From: Burkholderia sp. TSV86
GTDB lineage: Bacteria > Pseudomonadota > Gammaproteobacteria > Burkholderiales > Burkholderiaceae
Assembly (NCBI RefSeq): GCF_001522865.1
Contig: NZ_LOWB01000056.1
Span: 1 to 50,315 of the forward strand
Length of the DNA: 50,315 nucleotides
Direction of reading: 5' to 3'
Below the pieces are notes generated by a model. That model did not search any database, was not told where the DNA came from, and saw only the letters and a list, made by a program, of their open reading frames with translations. Shown here one piece after another: positions 35,323-45,722 of this stretch. Positions within the stretch are counted from its first letter, which is position 1; every line of letters starts with the position of its first letter. The translations under genes were made by a program, and so were the position numbers.

Positions 35323-36645
35323 ATGACCCAAGCTCCCATTCCGTTCGGCATCATGCTGCATGGCGCAGGCGGCCATATGCACGCGTGGCGGCATCCGAGC
35401 AATCCGCCGGATGCGAGCGTCAATCTCGATTTCATTGTGCGTATCACGCGCAAGGCGGAGGAAAACGGCTTTGCGTTCGCGTTCGTCGCCGATGGCCTCT
35501 ATATCAACGACAAATCGATACCGCACTTCTTGAATCGCTTCGAGCCGATTTCGCTGCTGTCGGCGCTTGCGCTCGCGACGTCGAAGATCGGGCTGGCGGG
35601 CACGGTGTCGACGTCGTACAGCGAGCCGTTTACGGTTGCGCGGCAATTTGCGTCGCTCGACTTACTGAGCGGCGGCCGGGCGGGCTGGAATGTGGTCACG
35701 ACACCGCTCGAGGGCACCGCGAAAAATTTCGGCAAAACGCATCCCGAGCACGATCTGCGCTACGAGATCGCCGATGAGTATCTGGAAGTCGTTCAGGGGC
35801 TATGGGATAGTTGGGATGACGACGCATTCGTGCGCGATCGCCAGAGCGGACGTTTCTTCGAGCGCGACAAGCTGCATACGCTCGATCATCGCGGCAGGTT
35901 TTTCCAGGTGGCTGGGCCGCTCAACATCCAGCGCTCGCCGCAGGGGCAGCCGGTGATCTTTCAGGCGGGCGCGTCGGATGCGGGGGTCGGCTTCGCCGGC
36001 AAATACGCGGATGCCGTGTTTACGCATACGGCGTCGGTGGACGAGGCGCTTGCGTTCGCGCGGCGCGTGACGCGCAGTGCGATCGGGCATGGACGCAGCG
36101 TCGGCGACTTGAAGATCTTTCCTGGAATCGGGCCGATCGTTGGGCGTACCACCGAGGAGGCGGAGGAAAAATACCGCGCGATCCGCGATTTGCTGACTGT
36201 CGACGACGCGCTCGCCTATCTCGGCCGCTACTTCGATCATCACGATTTCACCCAGTATCCGCTCGACGGGCCGTTTCCCGATCTGGGAGAGATCGGCCGC
36301 AACAGCTTTCGCTCGACCACCGACCGGATCAAGGCCGAGGCGCGCGATAAGCGGCTCACGCTGCGCGAGACTGCGTTTGCTGTCGCGACGCCGCGGCCGC
36401 GCTTCATCGGCTCCGGCAACGAAGTTGCCGACGAATTGATCCGCTGGGTCGACGCGGGCGCGTGCGACGGTTTTATCCTCGGCTTCCCGGTGCAGGCGCA
36501 AGGGCTCGACGATTTCGTCGAACTCGTGCTTCCCGCGCTCGAGGCACGTGGACGCTACCAGCGCTCGCTTACCGGGCGCACGTTGCGCGACCATCTCGGT
36601 TTGCCGCGCAAGGAAAGCCGCTACGCGGCGCCCGTTGACGCATGA
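35323..36645 (+). CDS. NtaA/DmoA family FMN-dependent monooxygenase
   Basis: This 440-residue flavin-dependent monooxygenase of the NtaA/SnaA/DszA/DmoA group acts on C-S or C-N bonds of small organics. Family sequence includes [39 protein letters not shown] (first 20 residues decisive), [10 protein letters not shown] and the QAGASDAG region. I chose the ATG at 35323 (MTQAPIPFG) rather than the upstream in-frame ATG. Second of three flavin monooxygenases in this module, and the exact substrate is not predictable. Confidence 0.9.
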   Translation: MTQAPIPFGIMLHGAGGHMHAWRHPSNPPDASVNLDFIVRITRKAEENGFAFAFVADGLYINDKSIPHFLNRFEPISLLSALALATSKIGLAGTVSTSYSEPFTVARQFASLDLLSGGRAGWNVVTTPLEGTAKNFGKTHPEHDLRYEIADEYLEVVQGLWDSWDDDAFVRDRQSGRFFERDKLHTLDHRGRFFQVAGPLNIQRSPQGQPVIFQAGASDAGVGFAGKYADAVFTHTASVDEALAFARRVTRSAIGHGRSVGDLKIFPGIGPIVGRTTEEAEEKYRAIRDLLTVDDALAYLGRYFDHHDFTQYPLDGPFPDLGEIGRNSFRSTTDRIKAEARDKRLTLRETAFAVATPRPRFIGSGNEVADELIRWVDAGACDGFILGFPVQAQGLDDFVELVLPALEARGRYQRSLTGRTLRDHLGLPRKESRYAAPVDA

Positions 36646-36772
36646 CGGCGGCCAAGCGCGCAAGCGCGGTGCGTGGCCGTACCCGCCGCGCGAACTCCGC
36701 GGTATGGCGCGCCTTCAGTTGTCCCACCCGTGCCGCATGCGGCATCGATCGTTCTCCGAAGGAAAGACGACC

Positions 36773-38608
36773 ATGAGCGACATCACGCACGCAGTCGGCG
36801 GCGCGCTGCCGGCATCGAGCACGCCTCAGGCGCGAGACGACGCATTGCATTTCAGGATCGTGCCGGCGCGCTATCGGGCGCGCACGGCCGGCACCTTGCT
36901 TGCACTCGTTTTGATCGCGCTGGCGCTGAGCTCGGTGCTCAGCAATCCGCAGTGGGGCTGGCCGGTATTTGCCGAATGGTTCGTGTCCGAGCCGGTGCTT
37001 TCCGGACTCGCGCGCACGCTGTTGCTGACGGCGCTCGGTGCGGTGCTGGGGCTCGCGCTTGGTGTGCCGCTCGCGCTCGCGCGCGTGTCTGGCTCGCGGT
37101 TGTTATCCGCATGCGCATGGACGTATATCTGGGTGTTCCGCTCGATCCCGCTCGTCGTGCTGCTGCTGATCCTCAACAATCTCGGCTATCTGTACGATCA
37201 TGTGCGGTTGGGCGTGCCGTTCACGAGCATCGTGTTTGCCGAGGTCGCGACAACCGATCTGATCAGCCCATTTTGCGCGGCGGTGCTGGGCCTTACGCTC
37301 AGCCATGCGGCGTTTACGGCGGAGGGCGTGCGTGGCGCGATCCTGTCGGTCGACCCCGGGCAGCTCGAAGCGGCTGCCGCGCTCGGTTTGCCGCGTGCGC
37401 GGCAGGCCACGCGCATCGTGCTGCCGCAGGCGATGCGCGCGTTCCTGCCCGTGGCGTTCAACGATCTGATCCTGCTCGCGAAGGGTACATCGATGGTTTA
37501 TGTGCTCGCGATGCCGGAGCTGTTCTATACCGTGCAGGTGATCTACCGGCGCAATCTCGAGGTGATTCCGCTACTGATGGTCGCAACGGTTTGGTATCTG
37601 ATTATCCTGACCGTACTTTCCGTGATTCAGGCGAGAGTCGAGCGCTGCTATGCGCGCGGCGCGGTGCGCAATCCGGCACGCTCGCCGCTCGATGCGTGGA
37701 TCGCGGGCGTGATTCGTGCGTGGCCGGGGCGGCGCGCGGCCGCGAGCGGCCCGGCACACGCGCGGCCTGACGGCGGCGGTTCGAGCGGGAAGCCTGCCGC
37801 ATCCATGCAGGCTGCATGCGCCGCGCGCGCTCGGCTCAGCGAGCGTCGGGGCGGCGAGGTGTCGCTGCATCGCGTATCGAAAAGCTTCGGACAGCATAAG
37901 GTGCTGGATAACGTGTCGTTTGTCGCGCCAGCCGGCAGCGTGACGGTGATTCTCGGGCAATCCGGCTCAGGCAAATCGACGCTGCTGCGCACGATCAACC
38001 ATCTCGAGCGCGTGGACGGCGGGTTCATCGACATTGATGGTGAGCTCGTCGGTTACCGCCGCGACGGCAGCACGCTGTATGAGCTGAAGGAACGGGATGT
38101 GCTGCGACGTCGGATCGACGTCGGCATGGTGTTCCAGAACTTCAACCTGTTTGCCCATCTGAGCGTGTTGGAGAACCTCGTCGAAGCGCCGGTTGCGTTG
38201 GGCCGAGCGACGCGTGCCGATGCGCTGCAAGTCGCGCACGAGTTGCTCGCGCGCGTCGGCTTGGGGGCGAAGGCGCATGCGTATCCGCGTCAGCTTTCGG
38301 GCGGGCAGCAACAGCGCGTCGCGATTGCCCGCGCGCTTGCGTTGAAGCCGAAAGTACTGCTGTTCGACGAGCCGACGTCCGCGCTCGATCCCGAGCTGGT
38401 CAATGAAGTCCTCGATGTCATCAAGGAACTCGCGCGCTCAGGCACGACGCTCATCATCGTCACACACGAGATCGGCTTTGCGCGTGAGGTTGCGGATACG
38501 GTGTTGTTCATGGAGCAGGGCAGGATCATCGAGGCCGGCCCTCCCGCGCAGGTGCTCGATGCGCCTATGCATGCGCGCACGCGCGCATTTCTGTCGAAGG
38601 TGCTCTGA
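36773..38608 (+). CDS. Amino-acid-type ABC transporter, permease and ATPase fused
   Basis: This 611-residue single-chain importer subunit has residues 40-295 as a His/Glu/Gln-type permease with about five helices and the EAA loop (EAAAALGLPRARQATR, from 199). A basic, Ala/Gly-rich linker of about 60 residues follows. Residues 363-611 are the ATPase: Walker A GQSGSGKST (395-403), signature LSGGQQQR, Walker B VLLFDEPTSALD and the switch histidine in VTHEIGF. The start codon has GAAGGAAAG upstream. It works with one or both binding proteins encoded at 33.3 and 38.7 kb. As only one permease type is encoded, it probably acts as a homodimer. Confidence 0.93.
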   Translation: MSDITHAVGGALPASSTPQARDDALHFRIVPARYRARTAGTLLALVLIALALSSVLSNPQWGWPVFAEWFVSEPVLSGLARTLLLTALGAVLGLALGVPLALARVSGSRLLSACAWTYIWVFRSIPLVVLLLILNNLGYLYDHVRLGVPFTSIVFAEVATTDLISPFCAAVLGLTLSHAAFTAEGVRGAILSVDPGQLEAAAALGLPRARQATRIVLPQAMRAFLPVAFNDLILLAKGTSMVYVLAMPELFYTVQVIYRRNLEVIPLLMVATVWYLIILTVLSVIQARVERCYARGAVRNPARSPLDAWIAGVIRAWPGRRAAASGPAHARPDGGGSSGKPAASMQAACAARARLSERRGGEVSLHRVSKSFGQHKVLDNVSFVAPAGSVTVILGQSGSGKSTLLRTINHLERVDGGFIDIDGELVGYRRDGSTLYELKERDVLRRRIDVGMVFQNFNLFAHLSVLENLVEAPVALGRATRADALQVAHELLARVGLGAKAHAYPRQLSGGQQQRVAIARALALKPKVLLFDEPTSALDPELVNEVLDVIKELARSGTTLIIVTHEIGFAREVADTVLFMEQGRIIEAGPPAQVLDAPMHARTRAFLSKVL

Positions 38609-38704
38609 CGATGACGGTGCGATGCGAGGTGCGTGAAAGTCGATGTGACGTTGCGTGGCGGGCCGCCTGCGCTGCGTTTTTCCGATACCGGCGACACTAC
38701 TGCA

Positions 38705-39652
38705 ATGAACGATAGAAGAGCTTTTGTTCGCGCCGCGCTGATGACGGCCGCCAGCGCGGCGCTGTTCGGCGTGCCGGCGCTGACCGCGCGGGCCGCGGCT
38801 ATCGCGGTCGATCTCGATCCTCGGCAGGCTGGGCGTGTGCGCGCCGCGCCCGATCCGGCCGCGATCCACGCGGCGAGCGGTTATCGCTGGGTTGGCGATG
38901 GCGTCCTGACGGTCGCGATCGCGCCGCATGTGCCACCCGTGGCGACCTATGCGACCGACGCGCGAACGGTGGTCGGCGCGGACCCCGACTACGCGCAACT
39001 CATCGCCGACGCGTTGGGCCGGCGTCTCGCGCTCGTGCCCGTTGCATGGGCCGACTGGCCGTTAGGTTTGACCTCCGGCAAGTATGATGCGGTGATCTCG
39101 AATGTCGGCGTGACGGAGCAACGCAAGGAAAAATTCGATTTCACGACGTACCGACTCGGTTTGCACGGCTTCTATGTACGGCGCGCGAGCCCAATTGCAC
39201 GCATTGCCGGGTCGAGCGATGCAGCGGGCCTGCGCATTATCACCACCGCGGGCACCAGCCAGGAGCGGATTCTGCTCGAATGGAACCGCCGCAACGTCGC
39301 GCAGGGACTCAAACCGCTGGAGCTGCTGTATTTCGATGACGATGGCGCGTCGCGTGTCGCGCTGCTGTCGGGGCGCGCGGATGCCGAACTCAATCCGAAT
39401 GCGGCGCTCGCATACGAGGCGGCTCGCGAGGGCAGGATTCGCAATGTCGGCAGCGTGAACGCAGGCTGGCCGCTCAACGCGGACGTCGCGATCGCGACAC
39501 GCAAGGGCAGCGGGCTGGCCGATGCGCTGACGCTTGCGACCAACGGTCTGATCCGCAACGGTAAGTACAGGCAGGCGCTCGCGCGCTGGGGGCTGCTGTC
39601 GGAGGCGCTCGAGCGGTCCGAAACGAACCCGCCGGGGCTGCCGTCGTTCTGA
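38705..39652 (+). CDS. Periplasmic amino-acid-type substrate-binding protein (copy 2)
   Basis: The product has 315 residues and is a paralogue of the binding protein at 33269. The N-terminus MNDRRAFVRAALMTAAS has a Tat-like RR followed by a hydrophobic stretch and an ARA/AAA cleavage zone. The core has TYATDARTVVGADPDYAQLI, the WADWPLGLTSGKYDAVISN segment, GVTEQRKEKFDFTTYR and the ending ETNPPGLPSF. It lies 96 bp behind the ABC transporter gene. Two binding proteins for one importer suggest related but different substrates. Confidence 0.9.
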   Translation: MNDRRAFVRAALMTAASAALFGVPALTARAAAIAVDLDPRQAGRVRAAPDPAAIHAASGYRWVGDGVLTVAIAPHVPPVATYATDARTVVGADPDYAQLIADALGRRLALVPVAWADWPLGLTSGKYDAVISNVGVTEQRKEKFDFTTYRLGLHGFYVRRASPIARIAGSSDAAGLRIITTAGTSQERILLEWNRRNVAQGLKPLELLYFDDDGASRVALLSGRADAELNPNAALAYEAAREGRIRNVGSVNAGWPLNADVAIATRKGSGLADALTLATNGLIRNGKYRQALARWGLLSEALERSETNPPGLPSF

Positions 39653-39686
39653 CGCGGCGCACCGCTTGTTATTCCCGGTCTTTGTC

Positions 39687-40736
39687 ATGATGATTTCACA
39701 CCTGGGTTTCCTGACGGCCGGCAACTATCCGGCGGACGATCCGCTTGCCGGTCTCGAAAAGTCACTGCGGCTTTTCAGTCGCGGCGATGCGCTCGGTTAC
39801 GACAGCGCATGGGTTCGCCAGCGGCATCTGGAGCGTTCGGTGTCGTCAGCCGCGACGTTTCTCGCCGCTGCGACGCAGCGCACGGTGCGCATCGCGCTCG
39901 GTGCGGCCGTGATCCAGATGGGTTACGAGAATCCGTTCCGGCTCGCGGAGGATCTCGCGACCGTCGATGCGTTGTCGCAGGGCCGCCTGCACGTCGGGTT
40001 GAGCGCGGGCGCGCCGGGGTACGCGGCGCTGCTTGGCGATCGCCTGCTCGATGCCGACGCCGCGCGCATCGACTTTTCGCTCGCGCGGCTGCTGCGCCTG
40101 CGCGAGAACCTCGCCGGCGTCTATTTCGGCGACGCGGACACGGTGATCGAATCGCCGGCCGGGCGCGAGCGGCCACGCGTGAATCCGCATGTGCCGGGGC
40201 TCGCCGGGCGTTTGTGGTACGGCGGCGGTTCGCTGCGCTCCGTCGAATGGGCGGCGCGCAACGGTTTTCATTTGCTGGTCGGCAACGTCTGCCGAGGCGA
40301 AGCCAGCGACGATTTCCACGCGGCGCAGGCTGCTCAACTCGACCTGTTCCTGTCGAACTGGGCCGAAGCATCGCCGCCGCGCGTCGCGCTCGGGCGCGTC
40401 ATCGTGCCGCTCGATAGTGCCGAAGCCGTTTCGCGGCAGCGTTACCGCGATTTCGCCGCGGCGCGCGTGGCGCGCACGCTGGCGCCACAGGGAGATAGTC
40501 GCACGCTGTTCGCGCCGGATCTGGTCGGTATGTCCGACGAGATCGTCGAACGGCTGCTCGCCGATTCCGTTCTCGCGCGCGTGACCGAACTGAGGCTCGA
40601 ACTCCCGTATGACCTCGCGCTCGACGAATACGAGCAAATCCTGGCCGACGTTGCGTCCCGCATCGCACCGGCGCTCGGCTGGACGCCAGCCGGGCTCATG
40701 CCGGCGGCCAACGGCGCGGGCGCCGCCGTTCACTGA
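39687..40736 (+). CDS. LLM-class flavin-dependent oxidoreductase
   Basis: The product has about 349 residues and is the third luciferase-like enzyme of the module. Motifs include ISHLGFLTAGNYPADD, LGYDSAWVRQRH, RIALGAAVIQMGYENPFRLAEDLATVDALSQGR (key part GAAVIQMGYENPFRLAEDL) and GRLHVGLSAGAPGY. Two adjacent ATGs (39687, 39690) are possible starts, and a TTG at 39666 would add seven residues. It is the last gene of the organosulfur-like module, 34 bp after the second binding protein. Confidence 0.87.
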   Translation: MMISHLGFLTAGNYPADDPLAGLEKSLRLFSRGDALGYDSAWVRQRHLERSVSSAATFLAAATQRTVRIALGAAVIQMGYENPFRLAEDLATVDALSQGRLHVGLSAGAPGYAALLGDRLLDADAARIDFSLARLLRLRENLAGVYFGDADTVIESPAGRERPRVNPHVPGLAGRLWYGGGSLRSVEWAARNGFHLLVGNVCRGEASDDFHAAQAAQLDLFLSNWAEASPPRVALGRVIVPLDSAEAVSRQRYRDFAAARVARTLAPQGDSRTLFAPDLVGMSDEIVERLLADSVLARVTELRLELPYDLALDEYEQILADVASRIAPALGWTPAGLMPAANGAGAAVH

Positions 40737-41023
40737 GCCCGTGGGCGCCCATGCGGGCGATTGCTGATTGCGTTTCGGCAATCGCGCCGCAACATCATAT
40801 TCACCTAACTTCTGCTACGCTTACGAGCGCGCAAGAAGCGATTTGCCCGGCGTAGAGGCATACCCGCTTTCCGAGCGGCTGGCGTTGTCATATAAACGAA
40901 GGGACGGGCGCAACGCAACCGGTGCAGGCGCGCTGCCCCGTCCGGGCAGCGCGCCGTTGCAACGCGGTCGCCAAGCGCAGCAGCAAGCAAGTTCGTCCCC
41001 CGATACCACCACCCGAGACCACC
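40737..41023. promoter_or_regulatory. Upstream region of the formate dehydrogenase operon with strong hairpin
   Basis: This 287-bp interval contains a perfect 12-bp stem GGCGCGCTGCCC (40927-40938) / GGGCAGCGCGCC (40944-40955) with a 5-nt loop. It is extended below by GCAAC/GTTGC pairing (40915-40919 and 40955-40959, overlapping the top stem by one base). There is no T tail, and the structure ends 64 bp before the fdnG start. It could terminate the upstream module or form a leader structure controlling the operon. No convincing promoter is called. Confidence 0.5.
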
Positions 41024-44000
41024 ATGCTTCAATTGTCCCGGCGCCAGTTCCTGAAGCTGTCCGCGACGACGCTAGCCGGTTCGAGCCTGGCCCTGATGGG
41101 CTTCTCGCCGGCCGACGCGCTTGCCGAGGTCCGCCAATACAAGCTGGCGCGCACTGTCGAAACCCGCAACACCTGCCCTTACTGCTCGGTCGGCTGCGGG
41201 ATTCTGATGTACAGCCTCGGTGATGGCGCGAAAAACGCGCAGCCGAGCATCATCCACATCGAAGGCGATCCCGATCACCCGGTCAACCGCGGCACGTTAT
41301 GCCCGAAGGGCGCGAGCCTGATCGACTTCATCCACAGCCCGAATCGCCTCACGCAGCCCGAATATCGCGCGCCCGGCTCCGACAAGTGGGAGCCGATCGC
41401 GTGGAGCGACGCGCTCGATAGGATTGCGAAGCTGATGAAAGCCGACCGCGACGCGAACTTCATCGAGACGACCGACGACGGCAAGAAGGTCAACCGCTGG
41501 CTGACTACCGGCATGCTCGCTGCTTCGGCGGGCAGCAACGAAGTCGGCTATCTGACGCACAAGACCGTGCGCAGCATGGGGATGCTCGCGTTCGACAACC
41601 AGGCTCGTGTCTGACATGGCCCGACGGTGGCAGGTCTTGCCCCGACGTTTGGCCGTGGCGCGATGACGAACCATTGGGTCGACATCAAGAACGCCGATGT
41701 GATTCTCGTGATGGGCGGCAACGCTGCCGAAGCGCATCCCTGCGGCTTCAAGTGGGTGACGGAGGCGAAGGCGCATCGTCGCGCGCGCCTGATCGTCGTC
41801 GATCCGCGCTTTACGCGCACCGCATCAGTGGCGGATTTCTACGCGCCGATCCGTACCGGCACAGACATCGCGTTTCTTGGCGGGGTGATCAATTACCTGC
41901 TGACGAACGACAAGGTCCAGCGCGAGTACGTGAAGCGCTACACGGATTTTCCGTTCATCGTCCGCGAGGATTTCGCGTTCGACGGCGGCATCTATTCCGG
42001 CTATGACGCAGACAAGCATGCGTATCCGGACAAATCGACGTGGGACTACGAGCGCGGCGACGACGGCTTCGTGAAGACCGACGACACGCTTTCGCATCCG
42101 CGCTGCGTATACAACCTGCTGAAGCAGCATTACGCGCGCTACACGCCGGAGATGGTCGAGAAGATTTGCGGCACGCCGAAGGACAAGTTTCTGAAAGTGT
42201 GCGAAATGCTCGCGACTACCGCTGTGCCTGGCCGCGCCGGTACGATTCTGTACGCGCTCGGCTGGACGCATCACTCGGTCGGCGCGCAGATGATCCGCAC
42301 GGGCGCGATGGTGCAACTGCTGCTCGGCAATATCGGGATCGCGGGCGGCGGGATGAACGCGCTGCGAGGCCACTCGAACATCCAGGGGTTGACCGATCTC
42401 GGCCTGATGTCGAACCTGCTGCCGGGCTACATGACGCTGCCGTCGCAGGCCGAGCAGGACTACGAAGCGTATATCAAGAAGCGCGCGCCGCAGCCGCTTC
42501 GGCCGAATCAGTTGAGCTACTGGAAGAACTATCGCGCGTTCTTCGTGAGCTTCATGAAGGCGTGGTGGGGCGACGCGGCGAACGCGGGCAACAACTGGGG
42601 CTACGACTATCTGCCGAAGCTCGACAAGCCGTATGACCTGCTGCAAACGCTCGAGCTGATGCACCAGGGCAAAGTGAACGGCTACATCGCGCAGGGCTTC
42701 AATCCGCTCGCGGCGGCGCCGTCGAAGGCAAAAACCGCGGCTGCGCTCGCGAAGCTGAAATGGCTCGTGATCATGGACCCGCTCGCGACCGAGACGTCCG
42801 AGTTCTGGAAAAACCACGGCGACTACAACGACGTCGACGCATCGAAGATCCAGACAGAGGTGTTCCGGCTGCCGACGACGTGTTTCGCCGAGGAGCGCGG
42901 CTCGCTCGTGAACTCCGGCCGCGTGCTGCAATGGCACTGGAAGGGCGCCGAGCCGCCGGGCAAAGCGCGCAGCGATCTCGAGATCATGGCGGGCCTGTTC
43001 ACGCGGGTGCGCGAGCTGTACCGGAAGGAGGGCGGCAAATTTCCCGATCCGATCGTTAATTTGTCGTGGCCGTATGCGGACCCGGAAAGCCCGACGCCCG
43101 AGGAACTCGCGATGGAGTTCAACGGCCGCGCGCTTGCGGATCTGCCCGATCCGAAGGACGCGGCGAAGACGCTCGTGAAGAAAGGCGAGCAGCTTTCGGG
43201 CTTCGCGCAGTTGAAGGACGACGGCAGCACGGCGAGCGGCTGCTGGATTTTCTGCGGCTCGTGGACGCAAGCGGGCAATCAGATGGCGCGCCGCGACAAT
43301 TCGGATCCGACCGGCATCGGTCAGACGCTCGGCTGGGCATGGGCTTGGCCTGCGAACCGGCGGATTCTGTACAATCGGGCGTCGTGCGACGCGAACGGCA
43401 AGCCGTTCGATCCGACCCGCAAGCTGATCGGCTGGAACGGCAGCGCGTGGACGGGCGCGGATGTGCCCGACTACAAGGCCGACGAGCCGCCGGAAAACGG
43501 AATGGGGCCGTTCATCATGAACCCGGAAGGCGTTGCACGCTTCTTCGCGCGCGATGGCATGAACGAGGGGCCCTTTCCTGAGCATTACGAACCGTTCGAG
43601 ACGCCGCTTGCCGCGAATCCGCTGCATCCGGGCAACCCGCGTGCGCTGAACAACCCGGCTGCCCGCGTGTTTCCGGGCGATCGCGCCGCGTTCGGCAAAC
43701 CCGACAAGTTCCCGCACGTCGCAACCACCTACCGGCTTACCGAGCACTTCCATTATTGGACGAAGCATGCGCGGCTGAACTCGATTATCCAGCCCGAACA
43801 ATTCGTCGAGATCGGCGAGGATCTGGCAAAGGAGGTAGGCGTCGTGCATGGCGATCGCGTGAAGGTATCGTCGAACCGCGGCTACATCGTCGCGGTCGCG
43901 CTTGTCACGAAGCGGATCAGGACGCTTACGGTCGACGGCAAGCAGGTGCAAACAGTCGGTATTCCTCTGCATTGGGGTTTCAAGGGGCTGACGAAGCCCG

Positions 44001-44095
44001 GCTATCTCGCGAACACGCTGACGCCGTCGGTGGGTGACGGCAATTCGCAGACACCGGAATTCAAGTCGTTCCTGGTGAGAGTGGAAAAGGCGTAA
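41024..44095 (+). CDS. fdnG: Selenocysteine-containing formate dehydrogenase-N/O alpha subunit
   Basis: This periplasmic molybdenum/tungsten formate oxidase has 1023 residues when the in-frame TGA at 41612-41614 is read as selenocysteine (Sec197). E. coli FdnG has 1015 residues with Sec196. The N-terminus [11 protein letters not shown] is a perfect Tat motif. The [4Fe-4S] ligands are C51, C54, C58 and C93 (CPYCSVGC and LCPKG). Around the UGA the sequence reads NQARV-Sec-HGPTVAG, as in known enzymes, and the frame continues with full similarity to the molybdopterin-dinucleotide-binding C-terminus. A standard gene caller would split it. First gene of fdnGHI-fdhE-selAB. Confidence 0.95.
41612..41644 (+). 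promoter_or_regulatory. UGA Sec codon and SECIS-like hairpin
   Basis: Directly after the UGA, CGG (41625-41627), a bulged U (41628) and GGCA (41629-41632) pair with UGCC (41638-41641) and CCG (41642-41644) around the loop GGUCU (41633-41637). The bulged U and GGUCU loop are the SelB-recognised features of the E. coli fdhF SECIS, and the 10-nt spacing from the UGA to the stem is similar. Confidence 0.88.
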
Positions 44096-44105
44096 GGAGG
44101 AAGAG

Positions 44106-45026
44106 ATGGCATTGCAATCGCTCGACATCAAGCGCGTTTCCGCGACCACGACACCCCCGCCCACCGCGCGCGAGCCGGTGACGGGCAGCGTCGCGAAGCT
44201 GATCGACGTATCCAAGTGCATTGGCTGCAAGGCTTGCCAGACGGCTTGCATGGAATGGAACGATTTGCGCGACGAGGTCGGCGCGAACGTCGGCGTCTAT
44301 GACAATCCGGCCGATCTCAGCGAATACTCGTGGACGGTGATGCGCTTTGCCGAATACGAGAACCCCGCGGGCGACCTCGAATGGCTGATCCGCAAGGACG
44401 GTTGCATGCATTGCGAGGATCCGGGCTGCCTGAAGGCGTGCCCGTCGCCGGGTGCGATCGTCCAGTACAACAACGGCATTGTTGATTTCCACGAGGAGAA
44501 CTGCATCGGCTGCGGCTATTGCGTGACCGGTTGCCCGTTCAATATTCCGCGGATTTCGAAGAAGGATCATCGCGCGTACAAGTGCACGCTCTGTTCGGAC
44601 CGCGTCGCGGTTGGCCAGGAGCCGGCGTGCGTGAAGACCTGCCCGACCGGTGCGATCGTGTTCGGCACGAAAGAGGACATGAAGCAGCATGCGGCCGAGC
44701 GCGTGGCCGACCTGAAAGAGCGTGGCTTCGAGCATGCGGGGCTCTACGATCCGCAAGGCGTCGGCGGCACGCACGTAATGTATGTGCTGCATCATGCCGA
44801 CCGGCCGTCGCTATATCACGGGCTGCCGGATAATCCGTCGATCAGTCCGATGGTGAAGCTGTGGAAGGGGCTGGCGAAGCCGCTTGCGGTGGCCGGTATC
44901 GCGCTTACCGCGCTCGCCGGTTTCTTCCATTACACGCGCGTCGGCCCGAACGAAGTGACGCCGGACGAAGAGGCCGCGGCTCGCGACGAGGCGCGACGCA
45001 TCAAGGAGGCGCGAAATGAAGCATGA
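44106..45026 (+). CDS. fdnH: Formate dehydrogenase beta subunit (4 x [4Fe-4S] ferredoxin-like)
   Basis: This 306-residue electron-transfer subunit carries four cysteine clusters: [35 protein letters not shown] and CTLCSDR...ACVKTC. One C-terminal transmembrane helix ([17 protein letters not shown]) anchors it in the membrane. It conducts electrons from the alpha subunit to the cytochrome b subunit. The start has a textbook AGGAGG 5 nt upstream, 10 bp after fdnG. Its 3' end overlaps fdnI by 11 bp. Confidence 0.96.
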   Translation: MALQSLDIKRVSATTTPPPTAREPVTGSVAKLIDVSKCIGCKACQTACMEWNDLRDEVGANVGVYDNPADLSEYSWTVMRFAEYENPAGDLEWLIRKDGCMHCEDPGCLKACPSPGAIVQYNNGIVDFHEENCIGCGYCVTGCPFNIPRISKKDHRAYKCTLCSDRVAVGQEPACVKTCPTGAIVFGTKEDMKQHAAERVADLKERGFEHAGLYDPQGVGGTHVMYVLHHADRPSLYHGLPDNPSISPMVKLWKGLAKPLAVAGIALTALAGFFHYTRVGPNEVTPDEEAAARDEARRIKEARNEA

Positions 45027-45642
45027 CGACCCGAACCTGATCGTCCGGTATACGGCCAACGAGCGCACGAATCACTGGCTCACCGCGATTTCGTTCGTAC
45101 TGCTCGCATTGTCGGGGCTCGCGCTCTTTCATCCGTCGATGTTCTGGCTGACCTCGCTGTTCGGCGGCGGCCAATGGACTCGGATCCTGCATCCGTTCGT
45201 CGGCGTCGTGATGTTCGCGTCGTTCGCGATGATGATCGCACGCTACTGGCACCATAATCTGCTCGACGCGGACGACCGGCGCTGGCTCAAGCAAATGCGC
45301 GACGTGCTCGCGAACCGTGACGGCGAACTGCCACCTGTCGGCCGTTATAACGCAGGGCAGAAGCTGCTATTCTTCACGTTGGTGATATGCATGCTGCTGT
45401 TGCTCGTATCCGGGATCGTGATCTGGCGGCGATATTTTTCGCTCTATTTCCCGATCGACGTGATTCGGGCCGCGGCCGTCATTCATGCGGGGGCGGCGTT
45501 CGTGCTGATTATCGGAATCGTCGTGCATGTTTATGCGGCGCTGTGGGTGAAAGGCTCGATCGGAGCGATGGTGAGCGGGACCGTCACTGTCGGCTGGGCG
45601 AGAAAGCATCATCCGAAGTGGTTTCGCGAGAGTATCAAATAA
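45016..45642 (+). CDS. fdnI: Formate dehydrogenase gamma subunit, cytochrome b556
   Basis: This 208-residue membrane cytochrome has four hydrophobic helices ([73 protein letters not shown]). Conserved histidines suit two b-type haems, such as HW in NERTNHWLT and HP in RILHPFVG. It passes electrons to quinone. The ATG lies inside the end of fdnH with AGGAGG upstream, so the two are translationally coupled. E. coli FdnI is 217 residues. Confidence 0.95.
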   Translation: MKHDDPNLIVRYTANERTNHWLTAISFVLLALSGLALFHPSMFWLTSLFGGGQWTRILHPFVGVVMFASFAMMIARYWHHNLLDADDRRWLKQMRDVLANRDGELPPVGRYNAGQKLLFFTLVICMLLLLVSGIVIWRRYFSLYFPIDVIRAAAVIHAGAAFVLIIGIVVHVYAALWVKGSIGAMVSGTVTVGWARKHHPKWFRESIK

Positions 45643-45672
45643 CACCGCGGCATACCGCTACTCGTGGACAGA

Positions 45673-45706
45673 ACAAGGGCGCCGGCGATTCGGCGCTTGT
45701 TTTTTC
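45673..45706 (+). terminator. Intrinsic terminator between fdnI and fdhE
   Basis: AACAAG (45672-45677) and CGCCG (45680-45684) pair with CGGCG (45691-45695) and CTTGTT (45696-45701), with a GG bulge and a 6-nt loop, merging into a T run (45697-45705). It sits 30 bp after the fdnI stop and 17 bp before fdhE, so fdhE-selAB expression may be reduced relative to fdnGHI or driven separately. Confidence 0.75.
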
Positions 45707-45722
45707 AAGGCATTCTTTTGTT

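Noticed and set aside
41612..41614. Apparent stop codon splitting the formate dehydrogenase gene into a 590-bp and a 2.5-kb frame
   Set aside because: Family sequence continues in the same frame, the context is the Sec site, a SECIS-like hairpin follows and selA, selB and selC are nearby. The gene is intact.
41825..44251. Minus-strand open frame of about 800 codons opposite fdnG
   Set aside because: Antisense shadow caused by GC-rich codon bias. The product is Arg/His/Leu-rich with no family features.
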